From positions 115,873,064-115,937,063 of the forward strand of contig NC_080171.1 of NCBI RefSeq assembly GCF_950295315.1: a stretch of 64,000 bases of DNA, given 5' to 3'. The notes below the pieces were generated by a model. The model did not search any database. It had not been told where the DNA came from and saw only the letters and a list, made by a program, of their open reading frames with translations. Both the position numbers and the translations under genes were made by a program. This stretch comes from Erinaceus europaeus (Eukaryota; Chordata; Mammalia; Eulipotyphla; Erinaceidae). Below, piece by piece: positions 41,249-52,162 of this stretch (its first letter is position 1; every line of letters starts with the position of its first letter).

Positions 41249-41392
41249 GTGGGGGTAGATAGCATAATGGTGGGGGTAGATAGCATAATGGTTAGACTTT
41301 CATGCCTGAGGTTCCAAAGTCCCAGGTTCAATCCCCCGCACCACCATGAACCAGAGCTGAGCAGTGTTCTGGTAAATAAAATAATAAAATAA
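41249..41392 (+). mobile_element. Type D SINE with duplicated head
   Basis: GGTGGGGGTAGATAGCATAAT occurs twice in tandem (offset about 24 bp), duplicating the A box. The rest is complete. Confidence 0.85.
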
Positions 41393-41406
41393 AATATGAT
41401 CTAGAA

Positions 41407-41650
41407 GAAGTCCAGGCAGGGGCTCACCTGATCAAATGCATGCGTCACCTTGTATAAGGGCCTTGGTTAAAGCCCCTGGCCACGACATGGGGGAGAGCGG
41501 GGTCGGGGGAACTTCATGAGTGGTGGCTTGGTGCTGTAGGCATCTCTCCTTTTCTCTTGCCCTTTATCTAATGGAGAAAAAAAAAAAAAAAAAGGCTGCT
41601 AGGAACAGTGGAGTCATGCAGGCACTGAGCCCAACCAATAATATCTTTGG
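41407..41650 (+). mobile_element. Type B SINE, long form
   Basis: GGCAGGGGCTCACCTGATC head, diverged middle, then GGCTGCTAGGAACAGTGG ... CCCAACCAATAA. Confidence 0.65.
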
Positions 41651-41692
41651 TTTATATCCCACTAGGAATGTATACGAAAAATATTGAAACCA

Positions 41693-41975
41693 GGGAGTCA
41701 GGAAGTAGCGCAGTGGGTTAAGCCCACGTGGCACAAGTACCAGAGTAAGGATCCCTGTTCGAGCCCCCGGCACCCCAACTGCAGGGGAATCACTTCACAG
41801 GTGGTGAAGCAGGTCTGCAGGTGTCTATCTTTCTCTCCCCCTCTATCTTCCCCTCCTCTCTCCATTTCTCTCTGTCCTAACAAGGATGACATCAATAACA
41901 ATAATAACTACAATAAACAATAAAACAACAAGGGCAACAAAAGGGAAAATAAATAAACAAAATCTTTAAAAAAAA
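41693..41975 (+). mobile_element. Type A SINE
   Basis: Complete sense copy, AGGGAGTCAGGAAGTAGCGC to AACAAAAGGGAAAATAAATA. Confidence 0.9.
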
Positions 41976-42094
41976 TAGTGAAACCCAAAGTCACTTGGCG
42001 TTGTTATTTCTCCGTATGATGTTAAGCCATGACTCTGTTGAATTAGTTTCATTCGTTCCAGTTTTTATTTTTATAGCTAAATTTAAAATTTATC

Positions 42095-42257
42095 TATTTT
42101 TTAAAAATGTTTTATTTATTATTAATCATTGAGAAAGATAAGAGGAGAGATCAAAAGAGCCAGACATCATTCAGGTACATGTCTTGCCGGGGACTGAACT
42201 CAGGACTTCATGCTTGAGAGTTCAATGTTTTATCTACTGCACCACCTCCCAGACCAC
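42095..42257 (-). mobile_element. Type C SINE
   Basis: CCAGACATCATTCAGGTACATG, CACCTCCCAGACCAC head. Confidence 0.85.
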
Positions 42258-42274
42258 TAAATTTTACTTATTTA

Positions 42275-42581
42275 TTTATTTTTAAAAAATTTTTTTATAT
42301 TTATTTGTTTTCCCTTTTGTTGCCCTTGTTTTTTATTGTCGCTGTAGTTATTATTGTTGTTGTTATTGATGTCGTCATTGTTAGATAGGACAGAGAGAAA
42401 CGGAGAGAGGAGGGGAAGACAGAGGGGGGGAGAGAAAGACAGACACCTGCAGACCTGCCTCACCGCCTGTGAAGCGACTCCCCTGCAGGTGGGGAGCCGG
42501 GGGCTCAAACCGGGATTCTTACACGGGTCCTTGCGCTTTGCGCCACGTGCGCTTAACCCTCTGCGCTACTGCCCGACTCCC
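42275..42581 (-). mobile_element. Type A SINE, consensus-like
   Basis: One of the best preserved copies: GGAGCCGGGGGCTC, GCCACGTGCGCTTAACC, GCTACTGCCCGACTCCC. CTAAATTTTA flanks both sides. Confidence 0.95.
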
Positions 42582-43443
42582 TAAATTTTATTTTTTAACA
42601 ATAACTTGTAATTGTATAAAAATGTTTACATAGTTTTAAAGTCAAGTTTACAAATTAAGGTAAATCCTATCTTTGTTTTCTCCTTGGCCCCATAATTCTC
42701 TTTATTAGCTTTTTAATTTTTTTTTATTAAAGAAAACGTAAGCAAACATGTGTTTGCATTCCTACGTCCTTATCTTCATTCTCTGCTGCTGCATACAAAG
42801 TACCAACAACCTGAAGCCTGAAAAGGACACTCAGGGGTCAGTTCCCAGTCCATAGGCAGAGTACCTAGCACGGCAGGCTGCCTGGGTCTAAGAAGTTGGA
42901 AGAGGTGTTACCTGACCTGCACACTCATTTATTTGCTGGCTGTGGGCCCTGAGCCACCTGCCACAAGCCTTGCTCAGCTTCTTGGGGGTGAAGGGCTGCA
43001 GCAGAGTCACACACAGCAGTTTGCTGCTTTCAGGTCAGCAGGAGCCTCTGATGTCTTCCTCTTCAACTGGAGAAAAAAACTCCACTTTTAAAGGGCCTGT
43101 CTGATTAGGTCAGACCTACCTCAGATTCTTGCTTTTCACCTGTCATCTCACATAACCACAGGATTAATATCTGACTATGTTCATGGCATGACCCACACTC
43201 AAGGGGATCATACAGGGTGTCCCTAAGAGTGTCGATCTTGGGTGCCCTTTCAGAATCTTGTCTGTCAGGATCTCTTTCTTAGACACTCTTGTCTACTTAC
43301 CATAAACTCTGTGCCGTCCTGAACTTGCTACCTTTGTTTAATGCTTTCTACAAATCATATCATCCTAACTAAATATGTAAGAGATATTTCCTCACTCCTT
43401 CTGCTATTGGTAGTTTACTTTAGTCTCTTTAAAAAAAAAAAAT
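42582..43443. other. Spacer containing a probable ancient LTR
   Basis: From about 42760 to 43220, TGCTGCTGCATACAAAGTACC, TTTAAAGGGCCTGTCTGATTAG, ACATAACCACAGGATTAATAT and CACACTCAAGGGGATCATAC follow the order of a common old mammalian LTR-type repeat. Subfamily not assigned. Confidence 0.4.
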
Positions 43444-43445
43444 TA

Positions 43446-43598
43446 GCGGTCTGGGAGATGGCGCAGTGGATAAAGCATTGGACGTCCATCTCAAGCATGA
43501 GGTCCCAAGTTCCGTCTCCAGCAGCACATGTAGCAGAATGATGCCTGGTTCTTTCTCTCTCCTCTCTCTCATTAATAAATAAAATCTTAAAAAAAAAC
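43446..43598 (+). mobile_element. Type C SINE
   Basis: GGTCTGGGAGATGGCGCAGTGG head, GCACATGTAGCAGAATGATG core, TTAATAAATAAAATC tail. Confidence 0.9.
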
Positions 43599-43599
43599 A

Positions 43600-43801
43600 T
43601 TTTATTATCTTTATTTATTTATTGGATAAAGACAGCCAGAAATTGAGAGGGAAGGGGAGATGCAGAGAGAGAGAGAGACAGAGAGACACCTGCAGCACTG
43701 ATACACCACTCAGAGCTTTCTATCTGCAGGTGGGGACTGGGGGCTTGAACTTGGGTCCTTGTAACATGTGTGCTCAACCAGGTGTGCCACCACCCAGCCC
43801 C
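43600..43801 (-). mobile_element. Type B SINE
   Basis: TTTATTTATTTATTGGATAA tail, GTGTGCCACCACCCAGCCCC head. Confidence 0.85.
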
Positions 43802-43877
43802 TCTTTATTCTCTCTAAGTTTAATATACAGTAAAATTCACTTTTTTGGTGTCTCAGCTATATTTTATTTTCTTTTTT

Positions 43878-44221
43878 TTACCTCCAGGGTTCTTGCTGGG
43901 CTCGGTGCCTGTACCATGAATCCACCGCTCCTGGAGGTCATTTTGTTCCCCCTTTTTGTTGCCTTTGTTGTTGCAGCCTCGTTGTGGTTACTATTATTGC
44001 CATTGTTGATGTTGTTCGTTGTTGGATAGGACAGAGAGAAATGAGACAGGAGGGGAAGACAGAGAGGGGGAGAGAAAGATAGACACCTGCAGACCTGCTT
44101 CACCGCCTGTGAAGCGACTCCCCTGCAGGTGGGGAGCCCGGGGGCTCGAACCGGGATCCTTACTCCAGTCCCTGCGCTTTGTGCCACATGCGCTTAACCC
44201 ACTGTGCCACCGCCCGACTCC
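43878..44221 (-). mobile_element. Type A SINE, long form
   Basis: CCTCCAGGGTTCTTGCTGGG to CACCGCCCGACTCCC. The GCCTCGTTGTGGTTA tail variant is shared with the copy at 44681. Confidence 0.9.
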
Positions 44222-44428
44222 CCCTTTCTTTTTCTTTTTTGCATATGGACATTCACTTGTTCTAACACCATTTATGGACTATCCTGTCATTTCTCCAATT
44301 AGTAGCTTTTGCAATTAAAACTAGCAACAAATATTTGCATTGGTCTACTTCTGGGATGCCTATTACGTTCCATGGATCTATGAATCTATCTTCCAATTTC
44401 ACTCTTGATTTACACATCATCTGTATTT

Positions 44429-44664
44429 AAAAAAAATTTATTTATTTTCCCTTTTGTTGCCCTTGTTGTTCTTTATTGTTGTTGTTATTGTTGATGTTAT
44501 TGATGAGAGGGGGAGAGAAAGACAGACATCTGCAGACCTGCTTCACCACCTGTGAAGTGACTCCCCTGCAGGTGGGGAGCTGGAGGCTCAAACCGGGATA
44601 CTTATGCCGGTCCCTGCACTTTGTGCCACCTGCGCTTAACCCGCTGCGCTACCGCCCAGCTCCC
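44429..44664 (-). mobile_element. Type A SINE nested in L1
   Basis: Flanked by CATCATCTGTATTT at 44415-44428 and 44665-44678. An internal deletion removes GGATAGGACAGAGAG. Confidence 0.95.
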
Positions 44665-44680
44665 CATCATCTGTATTTTT

Positions 44681-45021
44681 TTTTTCCTCCAGGGTTATTG
44701 CTGGGCTCGGTGCCTGCACCATGAATCCACCGCTCCTGGAGACCATTTTTCCCCCCTTTTGTTGCCCTTATTGTTGTAGCCTCGTTGTGGTTATTATTAT
44801 TGCCATTGTTGATGTTGTTCATTGTTGGATAGGACAGAAATAGAAAGAGGAGGGGAAGACAGAGAGGGGGAGAGATAGATAGACACCTGCAGACCAGCTT
44901 CACCGCTTGTGAAGCGACTCCCCTGCAGGTGGGGAGCCGGGGGCTCGAACCGGGATCCTTACACCAGTCCCTGCGCTTTGCGCCACATGCGCTTAACCCA
45001 CTGCGCCACCGCCCGACTCCC
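44681..45021 (-). mobile_element. Type A SINE, long form, same target site
   Basis: Inserted in the right TSD of the preceding SINE: CATCTGTATTTTTTT at 44668 and again at 45022. Confidence 0.95.
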
Positions 45022-45039
45022 CATCTGTATTTTTTTAAA

Positions 45040-45190
45040 GATGTGTTTTATTTATACATAGGTCTGAGTTTCATATGTGACAGGGAGAGAGAAGTCAGAG
45101 CACCACTCTGGTGTTTGTGGTGCTAAGGATGGAACAGGGAGCCTCAGGCATGCAAGTCCAGTGTGCTGCCAACTGAGCCATTTCCCCAGC
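45040..45190 (-). mobile_element. Another tRNA-type SINE (type C relative)
   Basis: GAGCACCACTCTGGTGTTTG, CCTCAGGCATGCAAGTCC, GCTGCCAACTGAGCC; differs from types C and D. Confidence 0.6.
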
Positions 45191-45373
45191 AGCATAAACT
45201 GCACTTTTTAACCTAAGTACTCTTTCTTAACCTAATGGATTCACTCTGTAAGCCTTGAAACCCTGTAATAGTAATTTCTCCAATTTTTTTCTTTTTCAAA
45301 ATTGTTACTATTCTAATCCTTTCGTCTTTCTGCATAAATTTTAAGGCACCTTGCTGATAGCTATAAAAAAAAT

Positions 45374-45516
45374 AGGGGGGGGAGGGGTAGATAGCATAAT
45401 GGTTATGCAAATAGACTCTCATGCCTGAGGCTCCATAGTCCCAGGTTCAATCCCCTGCACTGACATATGCCAGAGCTGAACAGTGCTCTGGTAAAAAAAA
45501 AAAAAAAAAAAAAAGT
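45374..45516 (+). mobile_element. Type D SINE
   Basis: GGGTAGATAGCATAATGG head, complete, followed by a 22-A tail. Confidence 0.9.
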
Positions 45517-45521
45517 GTAGG

Positions 45522-45797
45522 AGGTGCTGGATGGTGGAGCCTCCAGCAAAGCACACATGTTACCATGCACAAGGACCCAGGTTCAAGCCCCTGCTTCCCA
45601 CATGCCCAGGAGAAGCTTCATGAGCGGTGAAGCAGGGCTGCAGGTGTCTATCTTTCTTCATCCCTATCTACTCCTCCCCTCTCAATTTCTCTTTGTCCTA
45701 TCAAATAATATAGAACGTGGAAAAAAATGAAAAAAAAAATGGTTGAAGGGAGAGGTGGATTCATAGTGCTGGTACCAAGCCCCAGTGATTGTCTGGG
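45522..45797 (+). mobile_element. Type B SINE, long form
   Basis: GGTGCTGGATGGTGGAGCC head, GGTTCAAGCCCCTG, then GAGGTGGATTCATAGTGC ... AGTGATTGTCTGG. Confidence 0.8.
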
Positions 45798-45909
45798 GCT
45801 GTATTAAATCTGAAGCTTGGTTGAGAAGAACTGTCATCTTAACAACACTGAGCCTTCAGAATCTTGTAAATGGTACATCTCTCTGTTTATTAAGGATTTT
45901 GATTTCTTT

Positions 45910-46035
45910 TTTTGTTTTTTAACCAGAGCACTGCTCAGCTCTGGTTTACGGTGTTGCCGGGGATTGAACCTGGGACTTTGGAGCCTCAGGCATGAGAGTC
46001 TGTTTGCATAACCATTATACTATCTACCCCTGCTC
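45910..46035 (-). mobile_element. Type D SINE with 17-bp TSD
   Basis: AGGATTTTGATTTCTTT at 45893-45909 and 46036-46052. Complete antisense copy. Confidence 0.95.
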
Positions 46036-46155
46036 AGGATTTTGATTTCTTTCATGAGAGCTTGTGGTTGTTAGCATGCCGACCCCACATATATCTTGAT
46101 AAATTTGTACCCAAGTACTAATGCACTGAAATGCAATCTCAGTCATCAATTTTTG

Positions 46156-47142
46156 AAATTTTTGATAAAACCAATGAAGCTAATTTTAAAGTCATATCTT
46201 CCTGTCACTTCTATCAGACTGGGTTTTCCCTGGTGGGCTAGTGAACAGAATTGTTAGGAGTGACCCTGAGGAATTCCAGGTGCAGACCTGAAGCTGCCAG
46301 AGGTGCTCAAGAAAAGCAGACAGTTACATGTTGTTTAGTTCCCATGGAGACTCAGATCAAAGTGACCTCTCTGCAAAAATGAACTCTCACACAATTAAAC
46401 AGATTGTAAATCCTCTTAAGAGCAATGCACTGAATGAGCAAGTTTATCTTCCCTGTGAGGTGAAGAGGGCTGAGTAGGTGCTCTTCCTATCTCATGGTGG
46501 GATAATCGGACTGCCTTGAATGGGTGTTGAGAGAGTCCAGTCATAAACATGAACTTAACATAGTCCTCTGATAAAAGAATTAGCATTTTCCTATCTCATG
46601 GTGGGATAATCGGACTGCCTTGAATGAGTGTTGAGAGAGTCCAGTCATAAACATGAACTTAACATAGTCCTCTGACAAAAGGATTAGCATTTTACTAAAT
46701 CTATTTCCACTCACATGAAACAATGGATCTCAGAGCTTGCCAGGCAGGCAAATATCATCTTAAAAACAAGTTAACGATGGCTCTTCTGGAACTCTGACCA
46801 CTGCCTCAGTTTGTAGAATAAAACTTGACCTCTTTTCTTCCAGAAATTTGATTGGCACCTACCTAGAAGAATTACAATATGTTAATTACAGTTCTTTCAA
46901 AAAACATTCCCATGCGTTTTATGCACATATAAAGACACAGTTTCTGGAATGTTAAACAGCTGCTACCTCCCAGAAGAATAACAGACTTTGGAGAAATCTA
47001 TGGGTTTATATGAACTTGAGAATCACCTACCAACAATCCCATGAACCCTGAAAGAGACAAACTTGCAAAGTCATCTCCAGATTTTAGCTACAATCAATAC
47101 TGAATTCAGAGAAAATAACTCAGTCTTAGGTAAGATAAATGT
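46156..47142. other. Low-repeat DNA with a tandem duplication
   Basis: Nearly 1 kb without SINEs, containing the 104-bp duplication described separately. No coding signal. Confidence 0.6.
46484..46691. repeat. Tandem duplication of 104-bp unique sequence
   Basis: Two adjacent copies (46484-46587, 46588-46691) differ at only three or so positions (GGGTGTTG/GAGTGTTG, GATAAAAGA/GACAAAAGG). The unit is not a known repeat. Confidence 0.95.
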
Positions 47143-47160
47143 CAGAAAGCTCAATTCTCT

Positions 47161-47449
47161 TTTTTTTTTTTTTTTTTTTGCGTCCAGGGTTATCACCAGG
47201 GCTCGGTGCCTGCACTACAAAGCCACTGTTCCTGGAGGCCATTTTTTTCATTTTATTGGATAGGACAGAGAGAAATTGAGAAAGGAGGGGAAGATAGGGA
47301 GAAAGACAGACACCTGCAGACCTGCTTCATCACCATGAAGCATCTCCCCTGCAGGTGGAGAGCTTGGGGCTTGGACCCAGATCTTTGTGTGGGTCCCTGC
47401 ATTTAGTACTATGTGTGCTTAATGGGGTGTGCCACCACCGCCCAACCCC
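47161..47449 (-). mobile_element. Type A SINE, long form, with TSD
   Basis: CAGAAAGCTCAATTCTCT at 47143-47160 and CAGAAAGCTCAGTTCTCT at 47450-47467. Confidence 0.95.
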
Positions 47450-47618
47450 CAGAAAGCTCAGTTCTCTGCAGCAAAAAAAAAAAAAAAGGCTATGGAAATT
47501 TTACTGGTATTTTAAACTGTCTGTACATGAAACATCATTTTAAATTAGTCAGATAGTAAAATCAACACAAAGATTCATTCTATAGCCCTAGTGAAACAAG
47601 ATGAAATTGAAGTTGGGC

Positions 47619-47664
47619 AGATATATATAGATATATATATAGATATAGATATATAGATATATAT

Positions 47665-47708
<44 letters not shown>
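47619..47708. repeat. (ATAG/AT)n(GT)n microsatellite
   Basis: ATATAG units then about 22 GT units. Confidence 0.95.
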
Positions 47709-47709
<1 letters not shown>

Positions 47710-47822
47710 CTATATCCCATGTTTCTGATTCTGGGAAGGACTGAGCAAAGTTTTCCTCACAACCCCCTACCCCAGCCTCTGGACCCCACTTCTCACCCCA
47801 TGTGGGGAAACTGCTCTGTTCT

Positions 47823-48091
47823 AATTGCCACCAGGGTCACCACTGGGGCTTGATGCCTGCACACGAATCCATTCACCACTCCTATTAATCATGCCCCCCC
47901 CCCTTTTTTCCTTACCTTCTTTGATAGGACAGAGAGAATCTGAGAGGAAAGGAGAGACAGAAAGGCACCTACAGCACTATTTCATCACTCGTAAAGCTTC
48001 CTCCCTGCAGGTGAGGACTGGGACCTTGAACCTAGGTCCTTGTGCATGGTAATGTTATGTGCTCAACACAGTGCACCACTGCCTGGGCCCC
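47823..48091 (-). mobile_element. Type B SINE, long form
   Basis: TTGCCACCAGGGTCACCACTG, a C run, body, GCACCACTGCCTGGGCCCC head. Confidence 0.8.
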
Positions 48092-50576
48092 TTGACCCTG
48101 ACTTCAACACTGTGTGGGAAGCGTGGTTCCCCTGAGGCTCCTGCCATTCTGTTCCTGGATTCCTCAAAGTCAGCAATGTTCCTTTCTGTCGTCACCAAAG
48201 ATCCTTTGTGAAAATAGGTGTCCACATGGCCTGTGTCTCTAGAGGTCAGCACAGTGAGGGGCACCTGTGGAAAGTAGGGAAGCCAAAGAACCTCTTATCA
48301 AAAGCTAAGTGAATTACCACTGGGTCTTCTCTCTGCCTTTATGCTGCAGTGTTTTGAACTCCACAGAAGACAATAACATCACTTTTTTTTTTTTTCTGTG
48401 ACCAGACTCAAGACACTTCAAGAAAGGAACTCAGAGTATATCTAAATTGAAAGGCAATTGCCACACACAGCAGAGTGTTGGGGGAAGGGGTGGGAGGAGG
48501 GGCGCCAGAGACCCTCTGGGCATATTTCAGAGTGGGAGCAAACAAGGTTGCTTCAGTGCACTCAGAAGACAGTCCTTTAGCGAGACAAAGCTGCCCCTCC
48601 TCTCTGAGCTCGAGAAGACTCTAAATGGGACCCCCAAGGTTTTTTGTCTGCAAGACCTGCAGGAGCATAATGGCTTGCAGCACTCAGGGTTTTATCTGCT
48701 CACAGGGCCTCACCGAGAGTCTCTGGGTGGTTTGGAATCTCATCTGTAATGTCACTCTAGGAACTTGTGATTCCAACTCTAAAATTTGAAGAGAGAGAGG
48801 GGAAAAAAGGAAGGTAAGCAAAGAAACACTGAAGAATCGATAAAGCTTTAGTGAGAATCGAAACAAGGAACTTCTCAGCCCTCAATGAATCAACATAAAT
48901 AAATAAAAGCTAAAAAAGAAAAGAAAAAAAAAGCACTAGTCGGGTCTCGAACGTGGCTTTGTCTTCTTTCAGTCAGGTCCTCTCTCGCCCTCTGCAGGCT
49001 GACCAGTTTCAGAAAGGAGACTGATTCATCTTGGTCACAGTCCCTCTCCCTGAACCTGAGACCCCAAATGGCCCAATATTCCAGCTGACCTTTACTGCAC
49101 TTGGACTCTGCAGCAAAGCCCACTCCCACACGGTCCCCTCCGCACACCGGCCAGCTGTGCTGGGACAGGCTGGGTGGCCGAAGCATAGAAAACTGTCTAA
49201 ATGAGATGCTGTCATGAGGGGGGAGCTTTCACGGAAAGCAGTTGGGCACCTTAACGTGACTGATTTTACTAATCTTAGACCAGAAGAGAAGTTAATTGTT
49301 TTCATTTTCCCTCAAGGCAGGCTGCCTTCAGACTTTCTTGGGGGTGGGGGGATGTTCTTTATCCTGTTCCCTTTCCCTGTCAGTTTTCAGGTGGTTCCCT
49401 TGGGTTCCCTTTGGGCTGCAGTGGTCCCCTTGGGGCTGCACAGGTCACCTCCCTGTAGCAAGGGGGAGCCTCATTGCTCCCCGAAGCTGCCCAGCCTTGC
49501 GGCCCAGGTGATTCATGTCACTCTCCCTCTTGGGGCTGTGTGGTCTGTTCATTCATACACTGCAAAGACTCAGACTTTTCCAAATGGCAGATGTAAATGT
49601 CTTCACTGTAAACGGTTATGGGGTGCCCGCAAACACAAGCCAAGGGTCTGAATGTTTATTGTGAGTGTGCAGCATTCCTCAGCGGACAAAGCTCTCTCGC
49701 TGCAATTATCTTGTTTCGGCTTTAAAATATTAGCTGTCACTTCTTTCAAGGGTCTTGTGAGAAAGGAAAGTCTCTTTTTCTTTAAGGCGCTTTTCCCTTG
49801 AACGCAATTACTACCTCATTCATGGTTCTTTGTGACCACCTAATCTTGCGGATTATGCCAGTGACACGGCCACAAAGCGACATGACTGACATACCTGACA
49901 GCTCTGGCTGGTGACAGAGTGGCTACAAAGAGGGACAGCCCTTTGTGGGATGAGTCCCACCACCCGTCGGCATCGGACGAAAGCCCAGTGGGAAGGTGCA
50001 ATGGGCAGGGGAGGGCGAGGGCACTGCCACCCTTCCTGACCGGAGGGGTCTCTTGCTTTTAATTTGACAGCCTGGCAACTCCACAGCAAGAGCCAGGAGT
50101 CCCGAACACACTCACCTAATCTGTCTTATTGTTGCTGCAGCACAGAGCATACTCACTGGCATTGAGTCGTCACTGCACACAAGGAAGCAGGCAGGTCCTG
50201 AGACCCGGCTTCCAGTGCCTCAGGCCTCATCTGCCACCTCCCAGGCCTCCTTGCATCCTGCCTTTGCCAGGGTGGGTGGCGGTCAACACACATCATTGCA
50301 GTCAAGCGCCCTCTCGCACACCTTCTGCAGGGACCTGTGTTCTGAGTCCTGCAGGCGGCGCCTGTCTGAAGACGGCAATTGTTCCAAACTGTTGAGCTCC
50401 CACAGAGAAGCTCACAACCTCAGTCTGATCCTCAGCTCCACCCCGGTGCATCACTGACGCCAGGGTTCGCCCTCTTGTGCTTTATTTAGTCCCTGGTGCA
50501 TGGAGCTGCTCATGCTTCCTGACTTTTCATGTTTTCCTCTGTCTTTTCATATATATATTCAAAAAGCACCCACCAG
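48092..50576. other. 2.5-kb SINE-free block, possible conserved noncoding DNA
   Basis: The longest stretch without young SINEs in the window. 49650-49910 has a balanced, non-repetitive composition with words such as AATTATCTTGTTTCGGC, AAATATTAGCTGTCAC and CACCTAATCTTGCGG, the look of a constrained noncoding element. Frames of 100-145 codons (48447-48749, 49214-49651) have no domains, no homologue I recognise and no convincing splice sites. Confidence 0.45.
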
Positions 50577-50722
50577 CGCTGGCAAAATGGCTCACTTAGT
50601 GTGCTGCTTTGCCTTGCGCACAACCCAGGTTCAAACCCGGTCCCCACCATGCTAAGGGAAGCTTCTGTGTTGTGTGGTCCCTTTCCTTCTCGTTGTCTAT
50701 CTTAAAAAAACAAAAAAAACCA
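50577..50722 (+). mobile_element. Type E SINE
   Basis: CTGGCAAAATGGCTCACTTAG head, CCCAGGTTCAAACCCGG B box, GGGAAGCTTCTGTGTTG body. Confidence 0.7.
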
Positions 50723-50794
50723 TCTTCCCATTTAGCGTTCTGGTTATCAGTGTGGAGCACGTGCAAATGTTCAAATGTTCTCTAATTCTCTAAT

Positions 50795-51085
50795 GGAGGC
50801 CGGGCTGGAGCGCACATGGTGCAAAGCTCAAGGACCGACTCGGGATTCCGGTTCTATCCCCCAGGTCCCAGGGTGGGGAGTCACTTCATAAGCAGTGAAG
50901 CAGGTCTGTAGGTGTCTTTCTCTCCCCCTGTCTGCCTCCCCCTCCTCTCTCAATTTCTCTGTCCTGTCCAACAACAATAGCTGCAGCAACAACAATGGGG
51001 AAAGAAAGTGGCCACCAGGAGCGTTAGATTCATAATGCAGACACCAAGCCCCAGTAGTAACCCTGGAGGCAAAAAAGAAACAAAC
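50795..51085 (+). mobile_element. Type A SINE, long form
   Basis: GAGGCCGGGCTGGAGCGCAC head (A box shortened), body, CCACCAGGAGCGTTAGATTC ... AACCCTGGAGGC. Confidence 0.85.
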
Positions 51086-51384
51086 AAACAAAAAACACCA
51101 CCTCTATTTGTTAACATCCTATCTTATTAGTAGTCATTTTTCTTATAGTAAAGGACCACAGCTTACTTTTATAATGTCTTGTCATTAATCTTCTTGCATG
51201 GTCTTAGTAACTGACCTTTAATTGCTTTCAGCGTAGCTAAGGCTTGTGCTTGAAGGGAACCCATCTGCAGCCCTAAGAATGAAAGCTCCGCTGTTGGCTA
51301 CTCTGGGGGAGGGAGCTTCCGTCACCCTCTCCCTCATTCAGTATCTGGAAACAGGCTTTATTCATGTCCAAAAGGTTTTTCTTT
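51086..51384. other. Spacer, no gene seen
   Basis: AT-rich DNA. Confidence 0.5.
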
Positions 51385-51389
51385 TCTTT

Positions 51390-51502
51390 TTTTATTTTTC
51401 TTTTTACCAGTGCACTGCTCAGCTCTAGCTTTTGGTTGACTTTTGAGCCTCAGGCACGAGAGTCTCTTTGCATAACCATTATGCTATCTACCCTACCCCC
51501 AA
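51390..51502 (-). mobile_element. Type D SINE with internal deletion
   Basis: ACCAGTGCACTGCTCAGC, GAGCCTCAGGCACGAGAG, CATAACCATTATGCTATC. The B box region is deleted. Confidence 0.8.
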
Positions 51503-51580
51503 AGATTGGCATAGCTAGAAACATGCATGGCAAAGCTTCTTGTTGGCTTTGAAATTGACAGTAAAAATAATACAAAGTTA

Positions 51581-51760
51581 GGAGTGGTAAAATAGCTCAT
51601 TGGAATAGTGCACTGCTTTGGCATGTGCGCTACCCAGGTTCAAGTCCCTCCCACACTGAAGGAAGCTTTGGTGCTGTGCTTTCTTTTCCCCTGTCTCTGT
51701 CTCACTTTTTCTATCTGAAAAATTCAGCCCAGAGTGGTGAAGCCCTGTGACAACAAAAAT
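51581..51760 (+). mobile_element. Type E SINE
   Basis: GTGGTAAAATAGCTCATTGG head, CACTGCTTTGGCATGTGCGC, CAGGTTCAAGTCCC B box, GAAGCTTTGGTGCTGTG body. Confidence 0.75.
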
Positions 51761-51967
51761 ATTAACAGAAAGGGTAATGCCAAACCAGTGATGCAACAGA
51801 GCGACCAAAGACTATTACCATCATAGAATGTATTCAAGTCTGGTTTAATTTCACTCTCTTAAGGAGGCACAGGTGTCTGACAGAGCACCCTTGCAGCTGT
51901 GACCTAGAAACCATCAGATCCGCCTGGTCCTATAAAATCTCAATCGATCTCCCCTTCCACACACACA

Positions 51968-52162
51968 CTGGATAGGACAGAGGGAAATTAAGAGGGGAGG
52001 GGAAAATAGAGGAGAAAGATCGACACCTGCAGATCTGCTTTACTGCTTGTGAAGTGACGCCCCTGCAGGTGGGGAGGTAGGGACTCAACCCGGGATCCCG
52101 GAGTGGGTCCTTTCACTTTTTACTATGTGCGCTTAACCTGGTGAGCCACTGCCTGGCTCCCT
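51968..52162 (-). mobile_element. Type A SINE, 3' part missing
   Basis: Begins at ACTGGATAGGACAGAGG and runs to GCCACTGCCTGGCTCCC. Confidence 0.85.

Larger units (their letters stand above)
44235..46155 (-). mobile_element. Old L1 ORF2/3' fragment broken up by SINEs
   Basis: Reversed L1 ORF2 landmarks in consistent order: GCATATGGACATTCACTTG and AACACCATTTATGGAC (44240), CCATGGATCTATGAATCTATC (44371), TTTTTCAAAATTGTTACTATTC (45290), CATAAATTTTAAGGCACC (45333), ACTGTCATCTTAACAACACTGAG (45830), TTTATTAAGGATTTTGATTTC (45887) and CAAGTACTAATGCACTG (46111). At least six SINEs interrupt it. No open frame remains. Confidence 0.75.

Noticed and set aside
49214..49651. 145-codon frame in the SINE-free block
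   Set aside because: No recognisable domain, poor codon pattern and no supporting splice signals. Chance length is plausible at this GC content.
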